Assembly: GCF_003688555.1 (NCBI RefSeq) | Contig: NZ_REFR01000011.1 | Location: 248,001 to 312,000 of the forward strand | Reading direction: 5' to 3' | From: Eilatimonas milleporae | GTDB lineage: Bacteria > Pseudomonadota > Alphaproteobacteria > Sphingomonadales > Kordiimonadaceae | DNA length: 64,000 nucleotides | In this document: piece by piece, positions 10,466 to 17,789 of the stretch | Numbering within the stretch: position 1 is the first letter of the stretch | Layout of the letters: each line of letters starts with the position of its first letter | Position numbers and translations under genes: made by a program | Notes under the pieces: generated by a model | Seen by the model: the letters and a program-made list of their open reading frames with translations, nothing else | Databases searched by the model: none | What the model was told of the DNA's origin: nothing

Positions 10466-11872
10466 ATGTCCGACAGTTTCGACGTCGTCGTTATCGGTTC
10501 CGGTCCGGGCGGCTATGTGGCCGCCATCCGCGCCGCGCAACTGGGCCTCAAGACCGCCTGCATCGAGAAGCGTGACACGCTCGGCGGGACCTGCCTGAAT
10601 ATCGGCTGTATTCCGTCCAAGGCCCTGCTGCACGCCTCGCACCTGTATGAGGAGGCGGCGCATGACTTCGGCAAATACGGCATCAAGGTCAAGGGCGTCG
10701 AGGTGGATCTGAAGGCAATGATGACGTCCAAGGACGGCATCGTCGACGGTCTGACCGGCGGTGTCGAATTCCTGTTCAAGAAGAACAAGGTCGAATGGAT
10801 CAAGGGCGCCGGGACCTTTACCGGCAAGGATACCATCGCGGTGGTGCTGAACGACGGCGGCACGCGCACCGTCACGGCGAAAAACACCATCATCGCCACC
10901 GGCAGCGACGTCGCCTCCCTGCCGGGGGTGGAGATCGACGAAAAGAAAATCCTGTCGTCCACCGGCGCACTGTCGCTGCCCAAGGTGCCCAAGCACATGG
11001 TGGTGATCGGCGGCGGTGTCATCGGGCTGGAAATGGGCTCGGTCTGGCGCCGTCTGGGTGCCGAGGTCACGGTTGTCGAGTTCATGGACCAGGTGCTGCC
11101 GGGCATGGACATGGAGGTCCGCAAGACCTTCGGTCGCATCCTGAAAAAACAGGGCATGACCCTGCATCTGTCGTCCAAGGTGACGAATGTGAAGAAAACC
11201 CGCGGCGGTGTCACCGTCACCTTCGAGCCGGTCAAGGGCGGCGAAGCGACGGAACTCAAGGCCGATGTGGTGCTGGTCTCGGTCGGCCGCCGTCCCTACA
11301 CCGAAGGGCTGGGGCTTGAGGCCGCCGGCGTTGCGGTGGATGAGCGCGGCCGGATCGAAGTGGCCGACGATTTTTCCACCAATGTGCCGGGGGTCTGGGC
11401 GATCGGCGATGTGGTCAAGGGGCCGATGCTGGCCCACAAGGCCGAGGATGAAGGCGTCGCCTGCGCCGAGAATATCGCCGGGCTGAACGGCTACTGCAAT
11501 CATGAGACCGTGCCCAACGTGGTCTATACATGGCCGGAAGTGGCCAGCGTCGGCAAATCGGAAGACGATCTGAAGACGGCCGGCGTTGCCTTTACCGCCG
11601 GCAAGTTCCCTTTCACCGCCAACAGCCGCGCCAAGGCCAATCTTGCAACCGACGGCTTTGTGAAAATCCTGGCGGACAAGGACAGCGACCGGATTCTCGG
11701 CGTCCATATCATAGGTACCAAGGCCGGTGACATGATCGCACAGGCCGCGACCGCCATGGAACTGGGTGCCAGCGCCGAGGATATCGCCCTGATCAGCCAT
11801 GCCCACCCCACCGAAACCGAAGCGGTGAAGGAAGCGGCCCTGGCGGTTCACGGACGGCCCATCCATATGTAA
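10466..11872 (+). CDS. lpdA: Dihydrolipoyl dehydrogenase (E3)
   Basis: Flavoprotein that reoxidises dihydrolipoate with NAD+. It has 468 residues from ATG 10466, which has AAGGGA nine bases upstream; the ATG at 10457 directly abuts that site and is less likely. Seen: FAD motif GSGPGGYVAAIRAAQLG, redox disulfide GGTCLNIGCIPSK, NAD motif GGGVIGLEMGSVW, and the C-terminal HAHPTETEAVKEA with the catalytic His-Glu pair. As last gene of the suc block it probably serves the 2-oxoglutarate dehydrogenase complex first. Confidence 0.96.
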   Translation: MSDSFDVVVIGSGPGGYVAAIRAAQLGLKTACIEKRDTLGGTCLNIGCIPSKALLHASHLYEEAAHDFGKYGIKVKGVEVDLKAMMTSKDGIVDGLTGGVEFLFKKNKVEWIKGAGTFTGKDTIAVVLNDGGTRTVTAKNTIIATGSDVASLPGVEIDEKKILSSTGALSLPKVPKHMVVIGGGVIGLEMGSVWRRLGAEVTVVEFMDQVLPGMDMEVRKTFGRILKKQGMTLHLSSKVTNVKKTRGGVTVTFEPVKGGEATELKADVVLVSVGRRPYTEGLGLEAAGVAVDERGRIEVADDFSTNVPGVWAIGDVVKGPMLAHKAEDEGVACAENIAGLNGYCNHETVPNVVYTWPEVASVGKSEDDLKTAGVAFTAGKFPFTANSRAKANLATDGFVKILADKDSDRILGVHIIGTKAGDMIAQAATAMELGASAEDIALISHAHPTETEAVKEAALAVHGRPIHM

Positions 11873-11912
11873 ATCCCGTCACCGGGGACAGGACCGTCCC
11901 CGAGCCTGATTC

Positions 11913-11951
11913 GCCTCCTGACCGGGTGCATAGCGCAACCGGTCAGGAGGC
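11913..11951 (+). terminator. Probable terminator of the suc-lpd block
   Basis: A perfect 13-bp stem: GCCTCCTGACCGG (11913-11925) with CCGGTCAGGAGGC (11939-11951), 13-base loop, followed by ATTATTGTG. The T-run is weak, so termination strength is uncertain. A smaller stem GGGGAC/GTCCCC lies just upstream. Confidence 0.65.
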
Positions 11952-12041
11952 ATTATTGTGCACGTTTTAGGTGTATCAATAAACCTTTTCTAGAAAATTT
12001 GATTTAATTTTAGACAATATTTGTGTCTTTTTCAAAATATG

Positions 12042-12075
12042 GTAGCTTAAATACATACAATTAAGCGTAAGCTAC
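12042..12075. promoter_or_regulatory. AT-rich region with inverted repeat upstream of the receiver gene
   Basis: GTAGCTTA (12042-12049) pairs with TAAGCTAC (12068-12075). It lies in a markedly AT-rich stretch (about 11970-12090) directly before the next gene. This probably holds its promoter and perhaps an operator. Confidence 0.4.
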
Positions 12076-12123
12076 ATAATAACAAATCCAAGTCAGGCGT
12101 GCTCTCGGGCGGAGACATTGGGA

Positions 12124-12663
12124 ATGTCGGCCGAACTGATACCTTTTGGCAAATTGAATGTGCTGATCGCCATGCAGAACCGGCAGCTTGGGGAGTTTAT
12201 CCGCAAGGTGCTGCGCGATGGCGGCGCAGAGAATATCCAGCGCGCGATCGAGGTCCCGCACGCCCTGAAGCTGATGCGGTCGAAAAACGTCAATCTGTTT
12301 TTCGTCGATTATGACTTTTCCGAGCATGGCGGCCCCGATTTCGTGAAATTCATCCGCCTGACCGATGGGGACATGTCGGAAGCACCGGTGGTGATGATCC
12401 TGCCGCAGCCCAGCAAGAAGACCGTGATGGAATGCCGCGATGCCGGCGTGAACGAGATTCTGGCTCTGCCGGTCACCGGCAATCTGGTCGAATCCCGCTT
12501 AAAGCATATCTATGCCCAGCCCAAGCCGTTTATCCGGTCGGCATCCTATATCGGTCCGTGCCGCCGGCGCGAACAGATGAAGGCCTATCACGGTGTGGAA
12601 CGGCGCACCAATCAGGACAGCAAGATCCAATACGAGCCCGCTTTCGTCAAATTGATGACCTGA
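12124..12663 (+). CDS. Stand-alone response-regulator receiver protein
   Basis: It has 179 residues from ATG 12124 (GGAG at 12111-12114; the TTG at 12118 is less likely). The first 125 residues resemble a CheY-like receiver: KLNVLIAMQNRQLGEFIRKV, a phospho-acceptor candidate in FFVDYDFSEHGG, and PVVMILP then GVNEILALPV at the end of the fold. A short basic tail follows with no DNA-binding or enzymatic domain (RRREQMKAYHGVERRTNQ). The acidic cluster at the N-terminus that binds Mg is poorly conserved (IAMQN instead of VDDE), so phosphorylation may be weak or absent. No kinase is adjacent. Confidence 0.75.
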   Translation: MSAELIPFGKLNVLIAMQNRQLGEFIRKVLRDGGAENIQRAIEVPHALKLMRSKNVNLFFVDYDFSEHGGPDFVKFIRLTDGDMSEAPVVMILPQPSKKTVMECRDAGVNEILALPVTGNLVESRLKHIYAQPKPFIRSASYIGPCRRREQMKAYHGVERRTNQDSKIQYEPAFVKLMT

Positions 12664-13014
12664 CCCGCCGGCGGGTATCGCCCGCCTGCGCCGTAGCGGT
12701 GAGTTTGGCCTTCGCCTGCTTCCGAGCGTGTCTGATGCAGATCATATCTGATTCCGTCTATATCTGATGCTGGCGGCTCTGTCACGGGCCTCTGTAACGG
12801 GCGGTGTGCATGCAGGCTGCTCGGCCGCCGTCAACCTGTGTGGTGATGCACCGCTGCATCACCGGAAGCGGCTCGCTTGGGTCCAGTTTTCTGAACCCGA
12901 TCACGTAATTGGCCGCAAGAGGGAAGAGGCCATGCGGGGACAGCCCGGAGGCGCCAATCAAGACGTCACAGGCTGTCCGGAGGCGACACGACTCGGCACA
13001 GTTTCGGCCAGCGG
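12664..13014. other. 351-bp intergenic region, nothing recognised
   Basis: A short open frame (12767-13018) is present but has no ribosome site and no family-like sequence. I see no RNA gene or clear terminator here. Confidence 0.4.
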
Positions 13015-13338
13015 CTAAAGTCCCCTGAAAACCCAGCTGGCGATCAGCAGGGTGACGGCAATACTGGCAAAGGGGGCAAGCGGCACATGATGATCATGCA
13101 GATATTCGCGTCGTTTCAGGTGGGTATACAGCCGGTAGCTGCTCTGCCCCGCGATGAGGGTGGAGACAGCACCGCTGAGCGCGATGAGAGGAACCTTGAA
13201 GCCCTCGCCGATGGCCGGCCACAATCTGAAGGCGGCGAAGATCAACAGGATGGAAAACACGGACAGGGCCCCGTACAGCGCGATCAGCCCCATCATGCGC
13301 AAACGATCAAGGGCGTGGCCGCCCGGCCCGTCATCCAT
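13015..13338 (-). CDS. Small membrane protein, unknown function
   Basis: It has 107 residues. Three hydrophobic stretches are visible: about 16-38 (GLIALYGALSVFSILLIFAA), 48-66 (KVPLIALSGAVSTLIAG) and 86-104 (FASIAVTLLIASWVF). Charged residues lie between them (YTHLKRREYLHDHH). AAGGACGGG precedes the ATG at 13338. The gene lies 164 bp downstream of xerC on the same strand. I do not recognise the family. Confidence 0.65.
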   Translation of the reverse strand: MDDGPGGHALDRLRMMGLIALYGALSVFSILLIFAAFRLWPAIGEGFKVPLIALSGAVSTLIAGQSSYRLYTHLKRREYLHDHHVPLAPFASIAVTLLIASWVFRGL

Positions 13339-13502
13339 GGATTTCCCGTCCTTGTCTGTCAGTGAATGTGCCCAGTGGACCGTGTCGGACGATCCGGGGT
13401 GCTGTCAGGCGAGCGACGCCGCCCTTCGCGATACCGCCTTTTGGAAACGGAACCGTCCGCGCCGCCATACCCTCGTGTACCCGCGCTTACATTAGCGGCC
13501 CG

Positions 13503-14573
13503 TCAGGCCCGCCGGAAGGCTTTTTCATAAATGGATTTCAGATGGGCGGTGTTCACATCCGTGTAAATCTGCGTACTGGACAGATCGGCATGGCCCAGCA
13601 GTTCCTGAATGGTTCTGAGATCGCCGCCGCGCGCCAGCAGATGGGTCGCGAAACTGTGCCGCAGTGCGTGCGGTGTGGCGCTTTGCGGCAGGCCAAGGGC
13701 CGCCCGGACCTGTTGCACCGCCTTTTGCACCGGGCGGGGGCCGAGCGGCCCGCCGCGCACCCCGACAAAAAGCGGCCCGTCCTGCGGCAGCGCATGCGGA
13801 CAGCTTTGCAGATAGGCGGCAATGGCCTCGCGCACTGCGGGCAGGACCGGTACGATACGTTCCTTGCCGCGTTTGCCGATGACCTTCATGGTGTCGCTAC
13901 TGGGCACATCCCGCCGTTTGAGGCCAAGGGCCTCGCCGATTCGCAGGCCGCACCCGTACAGCAGGGTGACCACGGCGACATTCCGGTCCGCCACCCAGGG
14001 GACATCGGCCATACTGCCCACGGTGTCGAGAAGGGCGCCGGCCCCCTGCTCGTCCAGCGGGCGGGGGACACGATGCGGCAGCTTGGGGCCCTGCACGGCG
14101 GAAATCGCATCATTTTCAAGGCCGGCCGCCTTGTCGAGGAACCGGTAGAAGGCGCGCAGACTTGACAGAAGGCGGGCCGCGCTGCGCGGGCTCAGGCCCT
14201 TGGCCGATTGCGCCCGGCCTGTCCCCTTTTGCCGGCAGTGGGCCAGAAAGGCGCGGAAGGTGCGAATATCGGCCCCGACAAGAGCCTCGGGCGTGACCTC
14301 GGACCCTTCATAGTCCGCCAGGAAAGACAGAAAGCGGCCGACATCGCGGCCATAGGCCGTCACGGTGTGGGTCGAGGCGCGTTTTTCGCTGACAAGAAAA
14401 CGGTGCCAGCGGGTGACAAGATCGCAGGTGGCCGGGCTGAGGGCCGGCAGGCCGGCGCCGAGAAACAGGTCTGCGCTCTTTTCAGAGGAGGGAGCATTGT
14501 GGACATGTTCCGGCCCCTGCTTTGGCCCCGGGTCCGGAGTGTCCGGTACGATGTGCGCGGGCGGTGTCTTCAA
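13503..14573 (-). CDS. xerC: Tyrosine recombinase XerC
   Basis: Site-specific recombinase that, with XerD, resolves chromosome dimers at dif. The N-terminal SAM-like core-binding domain includes RASTHTVTAYGRDVGRFLSF. All catalytic residues are visible in the C-terminal domain: Arg in GCGLRIGEALGL, Lys in IGKRGKERIVPV, His/Arg in PHALRHSFATHLL, His in LLGHADLSSTQ and the nucleophile Tyr in TQIYTDV. A TTG start at 14573 is chosen because AAAGGA (14582-14587) sits 8 bases upstream and earlier starts would overlap coq9; this gives 356 residues, about 30-40 longer than usual, with a non-conserved N-terminus. It is probably co-transcribed with coq9. Confidence 0.88.
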   Translation of the reverse strand: MKTPPAHIVPDTPDPGPKQGPEHVHNAPSSEKSADLFLGAGLPALSPATCDLVTRWHRFLVSEKRASTHTVTAYGRDVGRFLSFLADYEGSEVTPEALVGADIRTFRAFLAHCRQKGTGRAQSAKGLSPRSAARLLSSLRAFYRFLDKAAGLENDAISAVQGPKLPHRVPRPLDEQGAGALLDTVGSMADVPWVADRNVAVVTLLYGCGLRIGEALGLKRRDVPSSDTMKVIGKRGKERIVPVLPAVREAIAAYLQSCPHALPQDGPLFVGVRGGPLGPRPVQKAVQQVRAALGLPQSATPHALRHSFATHLLARGGDLRTIQELLGHADLSSTQIYTDVNTAHLKSIYEKAFRRA

Positions 14574-14608
14574 ACGGCGGGTCCTTTTAGCGCTCCCTTC
14601 ATCCGGCC

Positions 14609-15298
14609 TTACAGGCCGGGATACCGCAACCGTCCCAGAAAACGGCTTACGGAGGGCAGTCTGTCCTGTGTCTGGCGCAGGCGGAATTTTGCCTTTTCGA
14701 TCTGCATCACGTTTTCGATACGCCGGTCGAGAAAGGCCCAGCTGTCGCTGAAGTCTTCGCTGTCGTCGTTCAGCCAGAACAGGAGCACGCTGCTGTAAAC
14801 GGCGCTGAGCGTCATGCGCTTGGTGTACCAGTTGTGATCCGTGCTGGTGTCGCCGGCGGCGCGCCACATGGTGTCCGCCGTTGCCCACAAGGAGCGCATG
14901 GCAAGACCGGCATGTTGCGGCAGAGACAGGGTCGCCAGTCCCCGGCGCACGGATTCGCGGTGGTCAGCGTGCATCTCAAGACGGGTACGGATCGCTACCG
15001 TGATCCGTTCGCGAATCTTCATGGCCGGCAAATTCATCGCGGCCAGGGTGTCGGCCAGATCCGCGTCGGCTTTCTTGAGATGCATTTCAAGCACCTCGAC
15101 CGCCCCGTCGGGAAATGCCAGATCCGCCATTTCGGCGGGCAGGCCCAAATCCGACGCGGCCGCGTGGAGCGCCCCTTTGCTCCAGCCGTCAAAGGGCACA
15201 TGCGCCAGCATGGCGTCCAGAAGGGGTATGCGCCATTCTTCCGGTGTCGGATCCCCGGCGGGTAAAGAGGCGGTCTGGTATGCTGCGGTTTGGCTCAT
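14609..15298 (-). CDS. coq9: COQ9 family ubiquinone biosynthesis protein
   Basis: Member of the family once named for being transcribed divergently from rpsU, exactly the arrangement here. COQ9 binds lipids and assists hydroxylation in ubiquinone synthesis. It has 229 residues from ATG 15298 (AAGGA 8 bases upstream). The N-terminal TetR-like fold (EEWRIPLLDAMLAHVPFDGW) and the family core near the C-terminus (DHNWYTKRMTLSAVYSSVLL, then DDSEDFSDSWAFLDRRIENV) are plain. Confidence 0.9.
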   Translation of the reverse strand: MSQTAAYQTASLPAGDPTPEEWRIPLLDAMLAHVPFDGWSKGALHAAASDLGLPAEMADLAFPDGAVEVLEMHLKKADADLADTLAAMNLPAMKIRERITVAIRTRLEMHADHRESVRRGLATLSLPQHAGLAMRSLWATADTMWRAAGDTSTDHNWYTKRMTLSAVYSSVLLFWLNDDSEDFSDSWAFLDRRIENVMQIEKAKFRLRQTQDRLPSVSRFLGRLRYPGL

Positions 15299-15517
15299 GG
15301 CGCACATCCTTGGTGTTTGGGCCACCGATCCATGACGGCAGGCAACAGCATGACGGAAACCGGCCGGTTAGAAAAGAGGGGGACTGCGCTGTGATATGAG
15401 GCTTTCTGTCGCGGCCCGGCAGATTACCGATACAGACCCGACACAGAGATGCGGTACCGTTCCCTGCCGGGGGCCCGGTTTGCACCCTATTGTACGCCCT
15501 GTTTTGCACCCTGGCGC

Positions 15518-15568
15518 TTTTTCTGGTATAAGAAATTCCAGAAAAACAGGCGATGCTCCCTGTTTTTC
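15518..15568. promoter_or_regulatory. Two overlapping, mutually exclusive hairpins in the coq9-rpsU gap
   Basis: TTTTTCTGG (15518-15526) pairs perfectly with CCAGAAAAA (15538-15546). GAAAAACAGG (15541-15550) pairs perfectly with CCTGTTTTTC (15559-15568). The two stems share 15541-15546, so only one can form at a time. This is the layout of an attenuator or anti-terminator. Confidence 0.6.
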
Positions 15569-15578
15569 ACAGTAACAC

Positions 15579-15607
15579 TTGTGCGCTTTGTGGCCCTCTG
15601 CTATAGG
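15579..15607 (+). promoter_or_regulatory. Candidate rpsU promoter
   Basis: TTGTGC (15579-15584) and TATAGG (15602-15607) are 17 bases apart, about 90 bases before the rpsU start. If this is the only promoter, the paired hairpins lie upstream of the rpsU transcript and would belong to the opposite (coq9) leader. Confidence 0.4.
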
Positions 15608-15696
15608 CCGGGCCTAAGGCGGCTGGTTTGTTTGCGCTTTTTGAAAAGTGCGGACATACCGGCAAATCCAGCCATTAGAAGGGAGTGAGCAACCAC

Positions 15697-15912
15697 ATGC
15701 AGGTTGTCGTACGTGACAATAATGTTGATCAGGCGCTGCGTGCCCTGAAAAAGAAACTGCAGCGCGAAGGCGTTTATCGCGAGATGAAGCTGCGCCGCTT
15801 CTACGAAAAGCCGTCTGAAAAGAAGGCACGGGAGCAGGCTGCGGCGGTCCGCCGCGCTCGCAAGCTTGAGCGTAAGCGCCAGGAACGCGACGGTCTGAGC
15901 AGCAACCGTTAA
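15697..15912 (+). CDS. rpsU: 30S ribosomal protein S21
   Basis: Small basic ribosomal protein, 71 residues. It starts [20 protein letters not shown] and shows the S21 signature [16 protein letters not shown], then a very basic tail. ATG 15697 is used, with GAAGGGAG upstream at 15678-15685; the GTG at 15685 overlaps that site and is rejected. Followed by a strong terminator, so it is transcribed alone. Confidence 0.97.
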   Translation: MQVVVRDNNVDQALRALKKKLQREGVYREMKLRRFYEKPSEKKAREQAAAVRRARKLERKRQERDGLSSNR

Positions 15913-15939
15913 GGTTCTGTTCCAACCGGATCGGACTTG

Positions 15940-15971
15940 AAACCCCCACGGGACCATACCGTGGGGGTTTT
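15940..15971. terminator. Rho-independent terminator after rpsU
   Basis: AAACCCCCACGG (15940-15951) pairs with CCGTGGGGGTTTT (15959-15971), a 12-bp stem ending in a T-run. It can act in both directions. Confidence 0.92.
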
Positions 15972-16024
15972 ACTTTATGTATCCGGTTTTCCGTTTGTTT
16001 GTCAGGCGGCCTTTTGGGCCGTAC

Positions 16025-16061
16025 AGGGACAAAGCCTCATGTCAGATGAAGCTTTGTCCTT
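16025..16061 (-). terminator. Hairpin after the exported methyltransferase gene
   Basis: GGACAAAGC (16027-16035) pairs exactly with GCTTTGTCC (16051-16059), 13 bases beyond the minus-strand stop at 16074. There is no clear T-run on the minus strand, so it may be only a 3'-end hairpin. Confidence 0.45.
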
Positions 16062-16073
16062 GGGAGAACCGTC

Positions 16074-16904
16074 TCAGGACGGTTTGCGGAATTTCAGGGT
16101 CATCCGGTCCGACTCGCCGATGGCCTGATAGGCCGCACGGTCGGTTTCGCCTTTGGCAAGGCTGGGAGGCAGGCGCCAGACGAAATCGCCCTCGCCAGGC
16201 TGGTCTTTCGGATTGGCGTTGATGTCCGAACTGGCTTCCAGCACGAAGCCGGCGCCGGTGAAGGCCGCGACCACGCGGGACTGTTTCAGATACCCTTTGG
16301 AGCCGATGGCCCAGTCATCGCCGGCGCCTTCCGGGGCACGGTGCTGGACAATCCCGACAATGCCGCCGGGCTTCACCAGTTTGAACGCCTCGGCCGCCGC
16401 CGCGTCCATGTCGGCTGGCCCATATCTGTTCATATGGTGCAGGGCCCGTATGATCAGATAGGCATCGACGGTGCCGTGCATATCTTCCGGTGCGTTCCAT
16501 GTGCGAAAGGTGGCGGTGGCCGGCGGGGTATCCGCGTAGCCGGCAACACTGTCCGGAAAGCGGGTTTCGAACGACTCGATCCGTTCACGGCGGCTTTCGT
16601 AGCGCTCTGCCCCGAAGATGCGCTTGTACCGTTCATTCGGATAGGCGGAGCCGATATAGGTCCCGTCCGCTCCCAGATAGGGGGCGAGAATGCGGCCATA
16701 CCAGTCACCCGGCAGCACGTCGATGACGGTCATGCCCGGTGTAATGCCGAAAAAGGTCAGCGTTTCTTTGGGGTGGCGGTATTGATCCCGGGCTTTGTCC
16801 GCATCCGGGCGCGCGGCCAGAACGGTATCGAGCGTGTCAGCCATGGCTGCCGGTGCGGCGATCAGCACCAGAAGCGCGGTCACGGTTTTCAAAAGTCCTC
16901 GCAT
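16074..16904 (-). CDS. Exported class I SAM-methyltransferase-like protein
   Basis: It has 276 residues from ATG 16904 (GAGG six bases upstream). A clear signal peptide opens the protein (KTVTALLVLIAAPAAMA, cleavage after AMA), so it is predicted to be periplasmic. The mature part has the predicted-methyltransferase pattern seen in COG4798-type proteins: ITPGMTVIDVLPGDWYGRIL as motif I, LHHMNRYGP, and KPGGIVGIVQHRAP. S-adenosylmethionine is not expected in the periplasm, so either export fails or the protein has another role. Confidence 0.78.
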   Translation of the reverse strand: MRGLLKTVTALLVLIAAPAAMADTLDTVLAARPDADKARDQYRHPKETLTFFGITPGMTVIDVLPGDWYGRILAPYLGADGTYIGSAYPNERYKRIFGAERYESRRERIESFETRFPDSVAGYADTPPATATFRTWNAPEDMHGTVDAYLIIRALHHMNRYGPADMDAAAAEAFKLVKPGGIVGIVQHRAPEGAGDDWAIGSKGYLKQSRVVAAFTGAGFVLEASSDINANPKDQPGEGDFVWRLPPSLAKGETDRAAYQAIGESDRMTLKFRKPS

Positions 16905-17003
16905 CATATGCCTCATATTAAGGGTGACGGGATAAAGACAGTGTTCGTCCCTTATGGCAGCGACCATCAGGGACTGTCATCCAACATTTCCGCGAGCACG
17001 GCT

Positions 17004-17714
17004 CTATGCCAGCGATACAGCTCTGAACGATTCGAGCCGGTCTTCGCGTATGTAGAGCGCGTCAAGCTCGCGTAGAATGCCGACCGAGTCATAAAGATGC
17101 CGCGACATCCCGACCAGCCGGTATTCATGAGGTAGCAAAGTCTGTTCAACCGTATGGAAGCTGGACCGGCGTTCGTAAAGATTGTCGAAAATAATTTCGG
17201 TTTCGATGGCGGTAATTCGTCCGGCAGCGAGCATATCGCGTGCACCTGCAAGGCATTCAGGTTCGAGCCCCTGTGTATCGATCTTAAGAAAATCGATATG
17301 CTTTACCCCATGGTCGCTGCAATAGTTATCGATTGTCGTCAGAGGAAGGTCCGCGTTTGTTTCCTCGAAAAAATCGTCTCCTTGCCAACGCCAGTCCCGA
17401 CTGTTTTTGAGTTTCAGGAAGCTGTTAGTGTAGGATTTGTTGTTCCGGTGAAAAGCCGCAGTTCCTTTCCGATCCGACAGCCCAACGTTATTCAGATGAA
17501 GTCCGGGCGTGCCTTTGAACCTGTCTTCCAGTTCGGCAAAAGACCGGGGGTCGGGCTCAAAGCTATGGATTTCCGCGTTTGGGGAGAGAGTCCTGATTTC
17601 CTGAATGGTTTGGCCGATGTGTGCGCCGACATCGAAGACAAGTGGCTTGGCGTCCGGCATGCTTAGAAGGCGTTGCCGGCATACGTTCTTGTCCATCGGA
17701 GGCGGTTTCTGCAT
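17004..17714 (-). CDS. FkbM family methyltransferase
   Basis: It has 236 residues from ATG 17714; a GTG at 17753 would add 13. SAM-binding motif I is PLVFDVGAHIGQTIQEI, followed by EIHSFEPDPRSFAELEDRF and the family signature IDFLKIDTQGLEPECLAGAR. FkbM enzymes O-methylate sugars, polyketides or lipids; the substrate here is unknown. Lower GC and more AT-rich codons than its neighbours, especially in the middle of the gene, hint at separate origin. It stands alone between two unrelated minus-strand genes. Confidence 0.85.
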   Translation of the reverse strand: MQKPPPMDKNVCRQRLLSMPDAKPLVFDVGAHIGQTIQEIRTLSPNAEIHSFEPDPRSFAELEDRFKGTPGLHLNNVGLSDRKGTAAFHRNNKSYTNSFLKLKNSRDWRWQGDDFFEETNADLPLTTIDNYCSDHGVKHIDFLKIDTQGLEPECLAGARDMLAAGRITAIETEIIFDNLYERRSSFHTVEQTLLPHEYRLVGMSRHLYDSVGILRELDALYIREDRLESFRAVSLA

Positions 17715-17789
17715 TGGTGTCTCATCCTGTTGCGGGCTTTGGTGCTGTCGCACCGGACTTCATGCACGGGAAGTCGGTGCCATCTTTCT

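Noticed and set aside
12767-13018. Open frame of 83 codons after the receiver gene
   Set aside because: No ribosome site, no recognisable sequence pattern, and composition unlike the neighbouring genes.
13503-14573. XerC-like gene as a phage or island integrase
   Set aside because: It sits next to coq9 with chromosomal codon use, matches housekeeping XerC, and is 19 kb from the island.
17004-17714. FkbM methyltransferase as part of a second mobile island
   Set aside because: Its GC is somewhat low, but no repeats, integrase or companion accessory genes flank it, so one gene is too little evidence.
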